From Phytophthora colocasiae (Eukaryota; Oomycota; Peronosporomycetes; Peronosporales; Peronosporaceae), in contig JAGKQI010000087.1 of assembly GCA_018806915.1 (NCBI GenBank), forward strand, positions 558,001 to 622,000: 64,000 nucleotides of DNA, given 5' to 3'. Both the position numbers and the translations under genes were made by a program. This document shows positions 1-8,906 of the stretch, piece after piece. The notes under the pieces were generated by a model that had not been told where the DNA came from, searched no databases, and saw nothing but the letters and a program-made list of their open reading frames with translations. Within the stretch, counting starts at the first letter, position 1. Each line of letters begins with the position of its first letter.

Positions 1-1127
1 TCGCTATGACGGACTTCCGGAGATGCTCTACTGCTACTATATAGCAATTTCATCTTCTCTTTCACTGTAAATCCTTCTGCTGAGAAGTCAGCGAAGGTAT
101 AATCACTCGTTAGCCATCCCCGAGTAATCGCCATTGCTCTAGCCACCATTGCTTGATGATACAAACAGCGCCTGAAGGGACGAAGTGTTGACCCGCTTGG
201 AAACTGAAGCTTCTTGCCTTCCAACTCACCAAACGTCGTGAGAACATCAAATTGCGGTGCATTTGGAGCATATACTGGTCTCGTACGTGTCTCCCAATCT
301 GTTGGCAAGAGTTCAATACCAAGAGCATCCCGTTGCTGTTGGGTCAACGTTTTCACGAGCAGCTTCGCCTTGATCGTTGGCTTAAAAATCTTTAGTGTGA
401 ACTGATCTTGTTCGTCAACAATAAACGCAATGCGAAGTTTATCGAAGGCGCCTTCGATTGGTTTGAACAATAGCAATCCATTTCTCACATCGTCAATATC
501 CGGGATTTGCACAAAGGAATCTTTGATATCATCGAGATCTCGTCGGAACACGTGTGATGCAATCACAGTAGAGCTCGGTAGACCGATATTCATCAACATA
601 CACAGCAACATCGACTCGCCGTTCTCGTTTTTTCCGCGATCACATCGGTATTCCTTCACCAATTGTTCCTTCAGCTTTTGAGTCTTTGAAGACGTTGTAC
701 TAGGGATGTTCAAGAATGTGTGTCGAAACAACGAAGTCATAGCTGCTGCCATTGGAGATACTGTCTTCTCTTTGGGTGGAAGCACCACCAGCACGTGAAT
801 TTCGTCCGTCGATGGAGTGGGCATTCCGTCCAACAACACCTTCCGAAGACCAGACTCCCCCCATAGCTCATCCTCTCCGGTTGTTAAAGCCTCAACTGTA
901 ACAGTCTTCTCGCCCTTCCTCAGCATTTTCACATCTTCCGAGTTGGACTCAAACCATGTGCCGTCCTTCGTCTTCGCCGAGAAGAGCTGCAGCTTGCTCG
1001 CTGGAAAGTCATACTTCTGGACGTTCGCAATCTCCACCTTCAGGTCCCCAACTGACTCACTGTCATTGATGACTACGGGGAACGCGCTTCCAGCCTCACC
1101 AACGATCGCACAGAAGAACTTCACCAT
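1..1127 (-). CDS. Crinkler (CRN) family effector, 5' part (CRN1)
   Basis: The reading frame is open from the ATG at 1125-1127 to the left edge (375 codons), so the C-terminus is outside the window. The N-terminus is the CRN header: it begins MVKFFCAIVG, has an LQLFSAK motif at residues 46-52 (a variant of the LFLAK motif that names the domain) and HVLVVLP at 111-117, the conserved recombination point between CRN header and C-terminal domains. CRN proteins are secreted oomycete effectors that enter host cells and usually act in the nucleus; no classical signal peptide is obvious, as is common in this family. The part after residue 120 is a C-terminal domain I cannot name. Its segment near residues 320-345 (a PFRRC stretch followed by HQAMVARA) faintly resembles HNH-nuclease-type domains of oomycetes, which is unverified. 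No internal stop is visible, so the gene may be functional. Confidence 0.88.
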   Translation of the reverse strand, partial: MVKFFCAIVGEAGSAFPVVINDSESVGDLKVEIANVQKYDFPASKLQLFSAKTKDGTWFESNSEDVKMLRKGEKTVTVEALTTGEDELWGESGLRKVLLDGMPTPSTDEIHVLVVLPPKEKTVSPMAAAMTSLFRHTFLNIPSTTSSKTQKLKEQLVKEYRCDRGKNENGESMLLCMLMNIGLPSSTVIASHVFRRDLDDIKDSFVQIPDIDDVRNGLLLFKPIEGAFDKLRIAFIVDEQDQFTLKIFKPTIKAKLLVKTLTQQQRDALGIELLPTDWETRTRPVYAPNAPQFDVLTTFGELEGKKLQFPSGSTLRPFRRCLYHQAMVARAMAITRGWLTSDYTFADFSAEGFTVKEKMKLLYSSSRASPEVRHS

Positions 1128-1713
1128 TTTTCCTCGAGCTGGCAGATTCTGGAAAAGAGGAGGAGAATTTTTGGCCTACCGGTACCGGTACTTTAGCGGA
1201 CACGAATGCGTGTGACAAAGATTTTCAACCAATGATGAGACGCCACGTCGTTGACGTCGCTTTAGCTCTCAGACCAAAATAAAGAAGCTTCTAGGAATGT
1301 TCTCGGCGGTAAGATACGGGTAGATCTTAAACTTCAATTAAGTGCGATTTTATGTATCTAACGTTAAATACCGAATAAAGCTCCGCGCTCTATTTTAGCG
1401 CTGTCTATTGAAGCGGGCTGTACATATTGTGGGTTCTACTCAAAATTTTCAGGGCCGATTGGTCGAGCTCAATCGCCCGCCAATCAATCCCCTGCTAAAA
1501 CGCATACGATGTGCAACATGGGAGGGTTTCCGGCGGAAACTTTCCGCAGTCTTCAAGATGGCGTCGAGGTCACCAGTGCAAGCATCCCAAGAACGAGTCC
1601 GATTGTCGCCGTATCCAGAGCGACGACGCAGCCCAGTCGCAACTGAAGTCTATCGGCCGGTGACCTCCAACATCTATCGCCTGGTCGTGCAACCAATTGT
1701 CAAGGGCACTGTA
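1125..1713 (+). repeat. Inverted duplication, copy 1 (CRN promoter plus ORF N-terminus)
   Basis: This segment is repeated in reverse complement at 5752-6320 with high identity. It runs from the CRN1 start codon through the intergenic region into codon 52 of the unknown gene. The match ends exactly at a TA dinucleotide (1712-1713), the same TA that borders the Tc1 element in copy 2. Confidence 0.85.
1128..1557. promoter_or_regulatory. Divergent intergenic region between CRN1 and the unknown ORF
   Basis: These 430 bp separate the CRN1 start codon (minus) from the first in-frame ATG of the plus-strand gene at 1558. A tandem accggt/accggt sits about 50-60 bp upstream of CRN1. On the CRN1 strand a TCATCATTGG stretch about 110 bp upstream resembles an oomycete initiator, but this is weak. 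The whole region was copied in inverted orientation to 5908-6314, so it travels with both gene starts. Promoter function is inferred only from position. Confidence 0.4.
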
Positions 1714-2544
1714 GGCGAGCGCGACACCTCCGGAAACGATCTTGATCCTTTCGTAGCTGGTGGAGCTTCGTTTCAGGAAATACTGGAGAAGCTTTGGGAG
1801 CAATTCAGCCCTCATTTGAAAGGACGGGCAGTCAAAGTTGATGGTGCTTGGGCTCTTGAGCCTGCAACTATTCTCGATTGGACTAAGTTCATGACATTCA
1901 AAGTAAAGAAGCACATCATCGATAGCGAGAAATCGGAGCAAGACTGGAAGATTTGGGTTCAATCAATGCAGGACAAGACCGTCAGGCTTCTCATCTATGA
2001 TTATGGCGTTGGGCTTGGGAGGAAGCAAGACCGCCAAGCTTTCCTGAAGGACTGCATCCGACCTACTGACACAGATCGGGCTGGTGCAGCTGCTGAAGTC
2101 ACGCTTCGCGAGACTGTATGCCGACTACAGGAGTTCTGGGGCCCAACCTACGACGGAGAAGCTGTTGTTTGGCGTATGTGGGCGAATGAAGTGACTCGCA
2201 GTCTCGATCGCATCACATGGGATGACGCGATTCGAGCACCACCTCCTCCACGCATCTTGCGGCTCTTAAGAGCAAGTGACTCCCAGATGCAGGAGCATAT
2301 TAGTGACCTTAACCGATCAACTCGTATGGTGGTCGACTGTGTTAACGCCACGATTGCTGAGGTTCGGAAGCTTCGTCATGACTGGGAGTCTTTTGGACGC
2401 CGTTTCGAAACTTTTGAAGAGTTTCTTCAAGGTCGCAAGGCCCAAGCGGAGTCCTTCCTCCACCACATCGACCTGCCAAACCCTAGTGAAATACGAGACC
2501 CGATGGAGAACATGGAGAACATTGAAGATGTTGAGCATCAGTGA
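1558..2544 (+). CDS. Hypothetical protein, divergent from CRN1
   Basis: A 328-codon reading frame starting at the first in-frame ATG; the frame is open upstream to 1408 but without an ATG, so I prefer the shorter start. I do not recognise the family. The N-terminus is basic and Ser/Pro/Arg-rich, the middle is Trp-rich and mixed charged, a proline run (four Pro) lies near residue 230, and the last 90 residues look helical and acidic, ending in Glu/Asn/Met-rich repeats. It ends 38 bp before the convergent end of the transposase remnant at 2583, so it could be cargo or a second protein of a DNA transposon rather than a host gene. A truncated inverted copy of its start lies at 5752-5907. Confidence 0.55.
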   Translation: MASRSPVQASQERVRLSPYPERRRSPVATEVYRPVTSNIYRLVVQPIVKGTVGERDTSGNDLDPFVAGGASFQEILEKLWEQFSPHLKGRAVKVDGAWALEPATILDWTKFMTFKVKKHIIDSEKSEQDWKIWVQSMQDKTVRLLIYDYGVGLGRKQDRQAFLKDCIRPTDTDRAGAAAEVTLRETVCRLQEFWGPTYDGEAVVWRMWANEVTRSLDRITWDDAIRAPPPPRILRLLRASDSQMQEHISDLNRSTRMVVDCVNATIAEVRKLRHDWESFGRRFETFEEFLQGRKAQAESFLHHIDLPNPSEIRDPMENMENIEDVEHQ

Positions 2545-2582
2545 TCCAAGATAATTTACGTTCCTGACCAACGAAATTCGCG

Positions 2583-3710
2583 CTACTCGTCACTATCAAG
2601 ACCAGTAACTAAATGAAATCCCAAAAAGTCGTCGTTCGTTGACTCCTCCTTTTCCTCCGTTGGGCTTTGCCATATGTCTGGAACTGGTCGTGTCTCCGTT
2701 GACAATGGTCCTGCAGGATTGAACGCGCCTTCAACCATCCAGCCGCAATGCTCAAACACACGGGCCATGTTGAAGTTTTCAAAGCGCCGGAATGTTTCGA
2801 CAATGAACGGTATCAAGTCACGATCACTCGACTCCACGTAATAACGCTGGAACGCTTTCTTTACGTAGCCAAATAGGAATTCAATGGGGTTGAAGAACGG
2901 GCAATATACAGGAAGAAAGATCGGTACGATTCCGATGCTTCTAAGGTAGTGTATGATTTCAGGGTGGCGGTGGATAGACGCTCCGTCTAATATCCAAACC
3001 GAATTAGAACTCGGGTAAGGACCAACGCCCGCTCTCTTAGAGTACGCAAAATCTTGGCAGCATCTGACAAATTCCATGCGATCGAATGTTCCTACAGTGT
3101 CGTAGTAGTCAATAATGCTATTAACTCCAATGAAAGCAAGAAGCGAAACCCTGGGCTTTCGTTGAAACTCGCCGCGAATAGCCACCTTTTTGCCCCGAAG
3201 AGCATATCCCCGCTTCCTCAACATTCCCCTGTTGTCGAAGGACACCTCGTCTAGAAAAACAATGTTATGGTGGTTCCAATTGATGTGGCTGAGCTCTTCA
3301 GCAAATCGAAAAATATCGCGTTCTTTTATATGGATGGCGCGGCGTTCCAGGACTTTCCAAGTGAGACCAAACTCGTGGATAATTCTCCACACTGATGTCT
3401 TGGATATGCTGAGCTGAAATTGCTGGTGAAATGCATCTTGTGCCTCATCTAAATAAGCTAAAGGTCTCTGCTCAAAAATTTATCGTAGCCACACCCGTTG
3501 TTGCTGAGAGAACTTCCTGTCTGACCTACTTGTAGCGCGTTGGTACGTCCCTGTTTCCTCGTAAACGTGAATCCAGTTGCTAATAGTTTGTGTTGTCTTG
3601 GAGTAAACCTTTGCCAAGTCTTTTCTTGAGTATCCAAGGTAATAGTAGCCGTACAAGCAGTGAAACACTGTATTGGGGTGGGCATGCTGCCGAGTAGCTG
3701 CGATTTCCAT
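2583..3710 (-). pseudogene. IS630/Tc1-mariner superfamily (DDE_3-like) transposase with one nonsense codon
   Basis: One continuous frame of about 375 codons from ATG 3708-3710 to the stop at 2583, interrupted only by a TAA at 3480-3482. The N-terminal part looks like a helix-turn-helix domain (YSRKDLAKVY then a TQTISNWIHVYEE stretch). The catalytic part has an Asp in FLDEVSFD, an Asp in ILDGASIH and a Glu in FNPIEFLFGYVK, the last two 34 residues apart (DD34E). Because the frame is kept on both sides of the stop, a point mutation (probably AAA to TAA) is the simplest reading. Its 5' flank is cut by the Tc1 element at 3734, so this element's own left inverted repeat is not identifiable. It is probably immobile. 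Confidence 0.8.
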
Positions 3711-3735
3711 CTTGGGAGCTTCACAACCACTTCTA

Positions 3736-4180
3736 GAAACCCCCGGGGACGACAAAAGAGATCCACTAGACTCGATACGAGACCACTACACGCCACGAGA
3801 TCACCACAAACGCCACGAGACCACCACACACGTTACGAGAAATCTACCGCAGCGAGAGGCACGGTGCCGATTCTGACCAATGAGAGATCCCTGTTGATTG
3901 TTTGGTCGATTTTCACGAATCGCCCCTGTTGACAAAATATAGCCGGAATTCACAATACACTGCGCGACAGAATAAATCACCCACCCACGTGCAAGTGTGT
4001 GGGCTGGTCATTTTGCGCGCTGCTGCGTTGATATGATCTTTATATTGCCGAGGCAAATCTGAGCTTTGTGCTAACAACTGCAATTTCGCAAGGCGATGGG
4101 GACCTTGTATACAATTTTCTGTAAATCGCACCGCGACAAGTTAGATCACCCACATCGAGCATACAAAAATCAAGATAGAA
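3736..4180 (+). repeat. Tc1-like left terminal inverted repeat
   Basis: 445 bp, matched in reverse complement by 5307-5751 with only scattered substitutions and small indels (for example near 4037 versus 5448). Confidence 0.9.
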
Positions 4181-4289
4181 ACATGGGTCATCTGGGAGAA
4201 TGGATGGTATGGAGCCTTCCGCAATAAGCAAGTTCATCGTTTTGACAGTATTAGAGACAAGCATTATCGAAAACGACTAACACACGGAG

Positions 4290-5291
4290 ATGAAGAAACC
4301 TCGGCTGTCCCAGCATGAGAGAGGGAGGATTCAAGGTCTGCGCGAAGGAGGCCTGAGCACTCGCTCAGTAGCTCGAAGGACAGGACGCTGCACGCATACG
4401 GTCAGGCGTGTCACGTCGGCCGCCCCGCATCCTCCCCGAATAGCCCCACCTGGTCCAGCACCAAAACTCACCGACCGACAGACCCGCCGTCTCGTTCGCG
4501 CCGCTGCCCAAGGCAACTCCTCGGCCTCGCAATTAAAGACGGAGCTGCAGCTCTCCGTCTCAGTGCGCACCATCCAGCGCACCTTAGCAAAGGTGGACTG
4601 GTTGGTGTACACTAAGATGGTGAACACACTCCCCCTCACTGCCAAGGACATGAAGACACGCAAGGATTGGGCCGGTGCCATTCTTGTGCGCAAAGACGCA
4701 GGGCCCATCTGGGACTCCATTATCTTTTCTGATGAAAAGAAGTGGAACCTTGACGGACCCGACGGCTTTCAGCACTATTGGCGCGACCTGCGCAAAGAGC
4801 CTCGCCACACGAAGCGACGGCAGGCTGGTGGTGGGTCGGTGATGGTGTGGGCTGCATTTAGTGCCCGAGGAAAAACGCCATTGGTTGTCCTAACAGGAAG
4901 GCAAAACTCTGATGACTACGTTTACACGGTTTCAGAATTCCTCCTACCGTTTGCACATCTTACCTACGGCACCGATTTCATTTATCAGCAGGATAATGCT
5001 AGCATTCACGTATCTAAGAGGAGCATGGAATTTTTTTCGGAGCAGGATATTTCTATACTCGATTGGCCATCCAAGTCTCCAGATCTCAATCCAATTGAGA
5101 ATTTGTGGTCCATTTTGAGCAGAAAAGTATATGCAAACGGAAGACAATTCGAAAGTGTGCAAGAACTGAAGACAGCGCTGTTTGAGGTGTGGGAAGCGGT
5201 CCCTCTCGCTCTCCTAGTATCTCTGGTGGAGTCAATGCCTCGCAGATGCGTTAAGGTCTTAGCTAAGAACGGTAATAAAACGCATTACTGA
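4290..5291 (+). CDS. Tc1-like transposase (DD34E), intact
   Basis: 333 codons starting at ATG, a normal length for Tc1 transposases. Residues 1-110 form the paired helix-turn-helix DNA-binding region (SQHERGRIQGLREGG, then STRSVARRTGR), with a short basic link. The catalytic triad is D148 (FSDEKKW), D235 (QQDNASIH) and E270 (LNPIENLW); the last two are separated by 34 residues, the Tc1 signature. GSVMVWAAFS and WPSKSPDLNPIENLW are typical family blocks. The protein cuts and joins the element at TA sites through its inverted repeats. There is no internal stop and the flanking repeats are complete, so this copy may be mobile. Confidence 0.93.
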   Translation: MKKPRLSQHERGRIQGLREGGLSTRSVARRTGRCTHTVRRVTSAAPHPPRIAPPGPAPKLTDRQTRRLVRAAAQGNSSASQLKTELQLSVSVRTIQRTLAKVDWLVYTKMVNTLPLTAKDMKTRKDWAGAILVRKDAGPIWDSIIFSDEKKWNLDGPDGFQHYWRDLRKEPRHTKRRQAGGGSVMVWAAFSARGKTPLVVLTGRQNSDDYVYTVSEFLLPFAHLTYGTDFIYQQDNASIHVSKRSMEFFSEQDISILDWPSKSPDLNPIENLWSILSRKVYANGRQFESVQELKTALFEVWEAVPLALLVSLVESMPRRCVKVLAKNGNKTHY

Positions 5292-5306
5292 ACTGCCCAT
5301 CATTCA

Positions 5307-5751
5307 TTCTATCTTGATTTTCGTATGCTCGATGTGGGTGATCTAACTTGTCGCGGTGCGATTTACAGAAAAATGTATACAAGGTCCCCATCGCCTTGCG
5401 AAATTGCAGTTGTTAGCACAAACCTCAGATTTGCATCGGCAATATAAAGATAATATTAACGCAGCAGCGCGCAAAATGACCAGCCCACACACTTGCACGT
5501 GGGTGGGTGATTTATTCTGTCGCGCAGTGTATTGTGAATTCCGGCTATATTTTGTCAACAGGGGCGATTCGTGAAAATCGACCAAACAATCAACAGGGAT
5601 CTCTCATTGGTCAGAATCGGCACCGTGCCTCTCGCTGCGGTAGATTTCTCGTAACGTGTGTGGTGGTCTCGTGGCGTGTGTGGTGATCTCGTGGCGTGTA
5701 GTGGTCTCGTATCGTGTCTAGTGGATCTCTTTTGTCGTCCCCGGGGGTTTC
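5307..5751 (-). repeat. Tc1-like right terminal inverted repeat
   Basis: Reverse complement of 3736-4180; begins 16 bp after the transposase stop codon. Confidence 0.9.
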
Positions 5752-5907
5752 TACAGTGCCCTTGACAATTGGTTGCACGACCAGGCGATAGATGTTGGAG
5801 GTCACCGGCCGATAGACTTCAGTTGCGACTGGGCTGCGTCGTCGCTCTGGATACGGCGACAATCGGACTCGTTCTTGGGATGCTTGCACTGGTGACCTCG
5901 ACGCCAT
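5752..5907 (-). pseudogene. N-terminal fragment of the unknown ORF (copy 2)
   Basis: The first 52 codons of the gene at 1558-2544 are repeated here on the minus strand, from ATG 5905-5907, and stop abruptly at the Tc1 boundary. The rest of this copy is absent from the window. Confidence 0.8.
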
Positions 5908-6320
5908 CTTGAAGACTGCGGAAAGTTTCCGCCGGAAACCCTCCCATGTTGCACATCGTATGCGTTTTAGCAGGGGATTGATTGGCGGGCGATTGAGCTC
6001 GACCAATCGGCCCTGAAAATTTTGAGTAGAACCCACAATATGTACAGCCCGCTTCAATAGACAGCGCTAAAATAGAGCGCGGAGCTTTATTCGGTATTTA
6101 ACGTTAGATACATAAAATCGCACTTAATTGAAGTTTAAGATCTACCCGTATCTTACCGCCGAGAACATTCCTAGAAGCTTCTTTATTTTGGTCTGAGAGC
6201 GAAAGCGACGTCAACGACGTGGCGTCTCATCATTGGTTGAAAATCTTTGTCACACGCATTCGTGCCCGCTAAAGTACGCCAAAAATTATCCCTTTTCCAG
6301 AATCTGCAGGCAAGATGGTG
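5752..6320 (-). repeat. Inverted duplication, copy 2
   Basis: Reverse complement of 1125-1713: from the TA next to the Tc1 element, through the ORF N-terminus and intergenic region, to the start codon of CRN2 at 6315-6317. Confidence 0.85.
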
Positions 6321-6336
6321 ACTCTTATAATTAATA
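6315..6336 (+). pseudogene. CRN2 pseudogene, piece 1 (start codon)
   Basis: After the duplicated CRN promoter block, ATGGTGACTCTT corresponds to the MVKF/MVKL start of CRN proteins. The sequence is cut after about six codons by the TIR element at 6337 and resumes at 8563. Confidence 0.7.
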
Positions 6337-6424
6337 GGTGCGTTCTTATTAAATAAGACCGTTCAAGACAAAAACGGTCTTAACGCCAAAGCTCGTTTTG
6401 AGTTACGTAGTTCGGCGTATTGAA

Positions 6425-7164
6425 GGGCCGTTCTTAACCGGGATCGCGACCTGGAAAATTTCAGGTTTTCCGTAAGATCGCGATCCGGCCGTTCCTAACC
6501 GGATCGCGATGCTGTAGCAGTGGTCTCCACACAAACATAATAGTAAGATAAAAACAATGTTATTTCTTAATAATCACATTTCCGCCCTTTACAACAGCAC
6601 AAGTGTAACGGGGTTACATTGAAGAGTGACCTTAGTCACTCTTCCGAAGTGGATACATTTGGTGTGTCACACATCATGGTGGGTGGCTCCGCAGCCACCT
6701 ATCACCTTCTATATAGGTTACACTATAGATATCTTTTAGTTTGTATTGCAGGCCAAGCTAACAAGTATCTATAATATATTCAGTCTTAATTCTACCTAAT
6801 CTTTAGTTAGTGTCCCCAGAGCTTTGGGGACGAAGTGAACTGCCGTTCACTAGGAGTTTGTATACTCCAAGCCTTCCTCTGTGTGAAGTGCTGTGTGACC
6901 CCCGTCACAACAAGGAACGTTAAAAATACAACAGATGCACACACTTGTAGCTTATGAACTCTTGCTTGCTAGTGGTGTCGAAGAGCTAATGTATTTGTTT
7001 GGAAGCTGCTTTGGCAGCGCGTTCGAGCTGTTTGCGTTCCCGCGATCCCACATAGGTCGCGACCCGAAAGTCGGATCGCGTGTGTCATGCAATCGCGAAA
7101 ATTTACATCACACCGACCAATCACAGAGCTACTTTGGGATCGCGATCCCGGTTAAGAACGGCCC
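6425..7164. mobile_element. MITE-like element with GGGCCGTTCTTAACC ends
   Basis: Left end GGGCCGTTCTTAACCGGGAT and right end its complement (7140-7164), with further GATCGCGAT palindromes inside. Without the solo LTR it would be about 430 bp. The flanks on both sides share a diverged TTTTGAG-containing stretch. There is no coding capacity. Confidence 0.6.
6604..6909 (+). repeat. Solo LTR of the E retroelement family
   Basis: 306 bp starting TGTAACGGGGTTACATT and ending CCCCCGTCACA, very similar to the E 3' LTR at 57003-57317. It is flanked by a perfect 5-bp duplication ACAAG (6599-6603 and 6910-6914), so it is the product of LTR-LTR recombination of a full insertion. Confidence 0.92.
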
Positions 7165-8562
7165 TAAGCTTCATTTTGAGCTATTGTACGACACCAGAAG
7201 GCAACTGGTGCTCGAGCTACGGCCGTTGGCGTGAGCAGTCGGGGTGGTTGCTTCAAAAAATGTTTTTTTTTTCGATTTTTGACGTAAGGGACGTAAAATT
7301 TGACGTAGATTCCGATTCTGGCATCCTTAGCTCTCAACACATCCACGTATCCTTAAAATCGCAAAGTGTCTGTCCGTAGTCCGCACACCCGGCCACAAAA
7401 TTTTCATTGGACGAAATAAAGCTAAGTACGATTAAAATGCCTGGGTAAGTACGAAATTATTAGCAGAGATCGAGCTGCCCTGCCGTGATTGGCTAAAATA
7501 CATGCTTACGAGCGAAGCGAAGGTCCTCGGCCAACAGGCGCGCGCCGAAGGTGTGGCGCCGACGGTGAGTAGTGGGGCGAACTGGAACAGTGAGCACCAC
7601 GGGTTTCAACCAAACACATACAAACCGCCCGCAAAGGCGGGCGCCGCTCGGCTAGTACTAACGTTAGAACCTAATTTTTTTTTTACAAAATCCTGCCGGG
7701 AAAAAACATTATGTGTGACACATAACCTCAAGTCCAAAACCAAATCAGTCATAACGCCGTTCAAATCAAAAGCGGTCCAATTTGATAGTGGCGTCGCTGA
7801 CGTTGTAGGCAGTCTGGAAGGCGATACGACACACCTCGCCGGTAAAGGGAGATAATACGCGTGTTGTGTGCGTGCTCCGGTTGAACGACGATGCCGAAAA
7901 CAAACTGGCCGGTGAAATGAGTGGCTCAGCTGAACAGGGAGATTTAAACACGTGTCAGCTAAAAAAACAGCCACAAAATGTTCTAAATGCGTTTTCTCGA
8001 AACGAGGAAATTGAGTGTCAGTCGCACACCAAACTTTCAAACGTGTAATAAAATTAGAAATGACGATTTTGTTTTGAACGGTCTCAATTTAGAACCTGTA
8101 CGCAGGTCCGCCCTACCCCTAGCAAACGCTCCTGGTTGGCAATAACCGCAGGGTGGGCGTAGGTTGAGGGTGGGCGACATCTATTCCCGCCCAAATGAAA
8201 ATGGCTCTACAAATGTCGAGCTCCAACAAATACTGGCTGTAGGTTAATGGCCGCGAGAGCCTCAAACGATCGTACGCTTGTCCACTGCAAGCGAAAAATT
8301 GTTGGTGCGCGGCGCTTCACACGACATGTGGCGAGTAGCTGCTGGCAAACAGCGAGGGGCTCCGCTACTGCCGTTCAGGAGGTGCCGATCGGTGAGGCTG
8401 CAGCTCTCGAGGTCATCCCGCGCCTGGACGAAGAACCTGTCCTGCGCTGAGACACGGACCTACAGGTCGCCGCTGCAAATTTCCCTACCCCCTTCTCATT
8501 TTGTCCTATCATACATCAAACAGGATCTGCAGTAGCCTGCAGGCGCTAAATAAGAACGCGCC

Positions 8563-8906
8563 TTACTTGTTGGTGATGCCAGAAGCGCGTTCCCTGTAGA
8601 CATCGGCAAAGGCAAGTAGGCGATCAAAAACAACAACTCGAAGACGATCACATGTGACGCCAAGGATCTGCAGCTCTTCTTGGTGAAGAAGGGCGCAGGA
8701 TGACTACCAAGTGCGGAACTTGGTGCGATACGAGAAGGAGAGGATGTACCGGATTTCGAAAGGGTATCACTGGTGGATACAAAGAAAGTGGCGTACTCGA
8801 CCTTTTCGATTCAGGATGTGTTGGAGAAGAATGGAATGCCACAGCCTCAAACGCAGCAAATTCACGTGCTGGTGGTGCTTCCCCCACCCGAAGAGAAGAT
8901 AGTATC
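8563..8906 (+). pseudogene. CRN2 pseudogene, piece 2 (LFLAK header to HVLVVLP)
   Basis: Translation gives a CRN header: VGDARSAFPVDI, then DLQLFLVKK (the LFLAK-type motif) and, in a shifted frame, QQIHVLVVLPPPEEK. In-frame stops (TAG at about 8614 and TGA near 8700) and a frameshift make it a pseudogene. The header differs clearly from CRN1, but identity rises at the HVLVVLP codons. The piece ends at the GTATC target site of element B1. Confidence 0.85.

Larger units (their letters stand above)
3736..5751 (+). mobile_element. Tc1-like DNA transposon, complete
   Basis: A 2016-bp element bounded by TA on both sides (3734-3735 and 5752-5753), the Tc1/mariner target. Its ends are perfectly inverted (GAAACCCCCGGGGACGAC at the left, the complement at the right). 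Long inverted repeats (3736-4180 and 5307-5751, 445 bp each) flank one intact transposase. The repeats contain about 20-bp subrepeats of a CGAGACCACYACACG type near 3770-3840. The left flank is the IS630-like remnant and the right flank is the duplicated CRN block. Confidence 0.92.
6337..8562. mobile_element. Non-autonomous TIR DNA element inserted in CRN2
   Basis: The ends are inverted: GGTGCGTTCTTATT at 6337 and the complement of GGCGCGTTCTTATTTA at 8562. CRN2 coding sequence lies immediately on both sides. No transposase is visible; short ORFs here have no recognisable content. It contains a nested MITE-like unit (6425-7164) and a solo LTR (6604-6909). The remainder (7165-8562) is AT-rich noncoding sequence with a poly-A/poly-T patch at 7676-7684 and nothing I can assign. 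A target-site duplication is not clear (ATA left, TTA right), so the superfamily is uncertain. Confidence 0.65.

Noticed and set aside
1125..6320. The 570-bp inverted repeats as terminal inverted repeats of one big DNA transposon
   Set aside because: The outer ends run into the CRN start codon on both sides, so they are duplicated CRN promoter and gene starts, not transposon ends.
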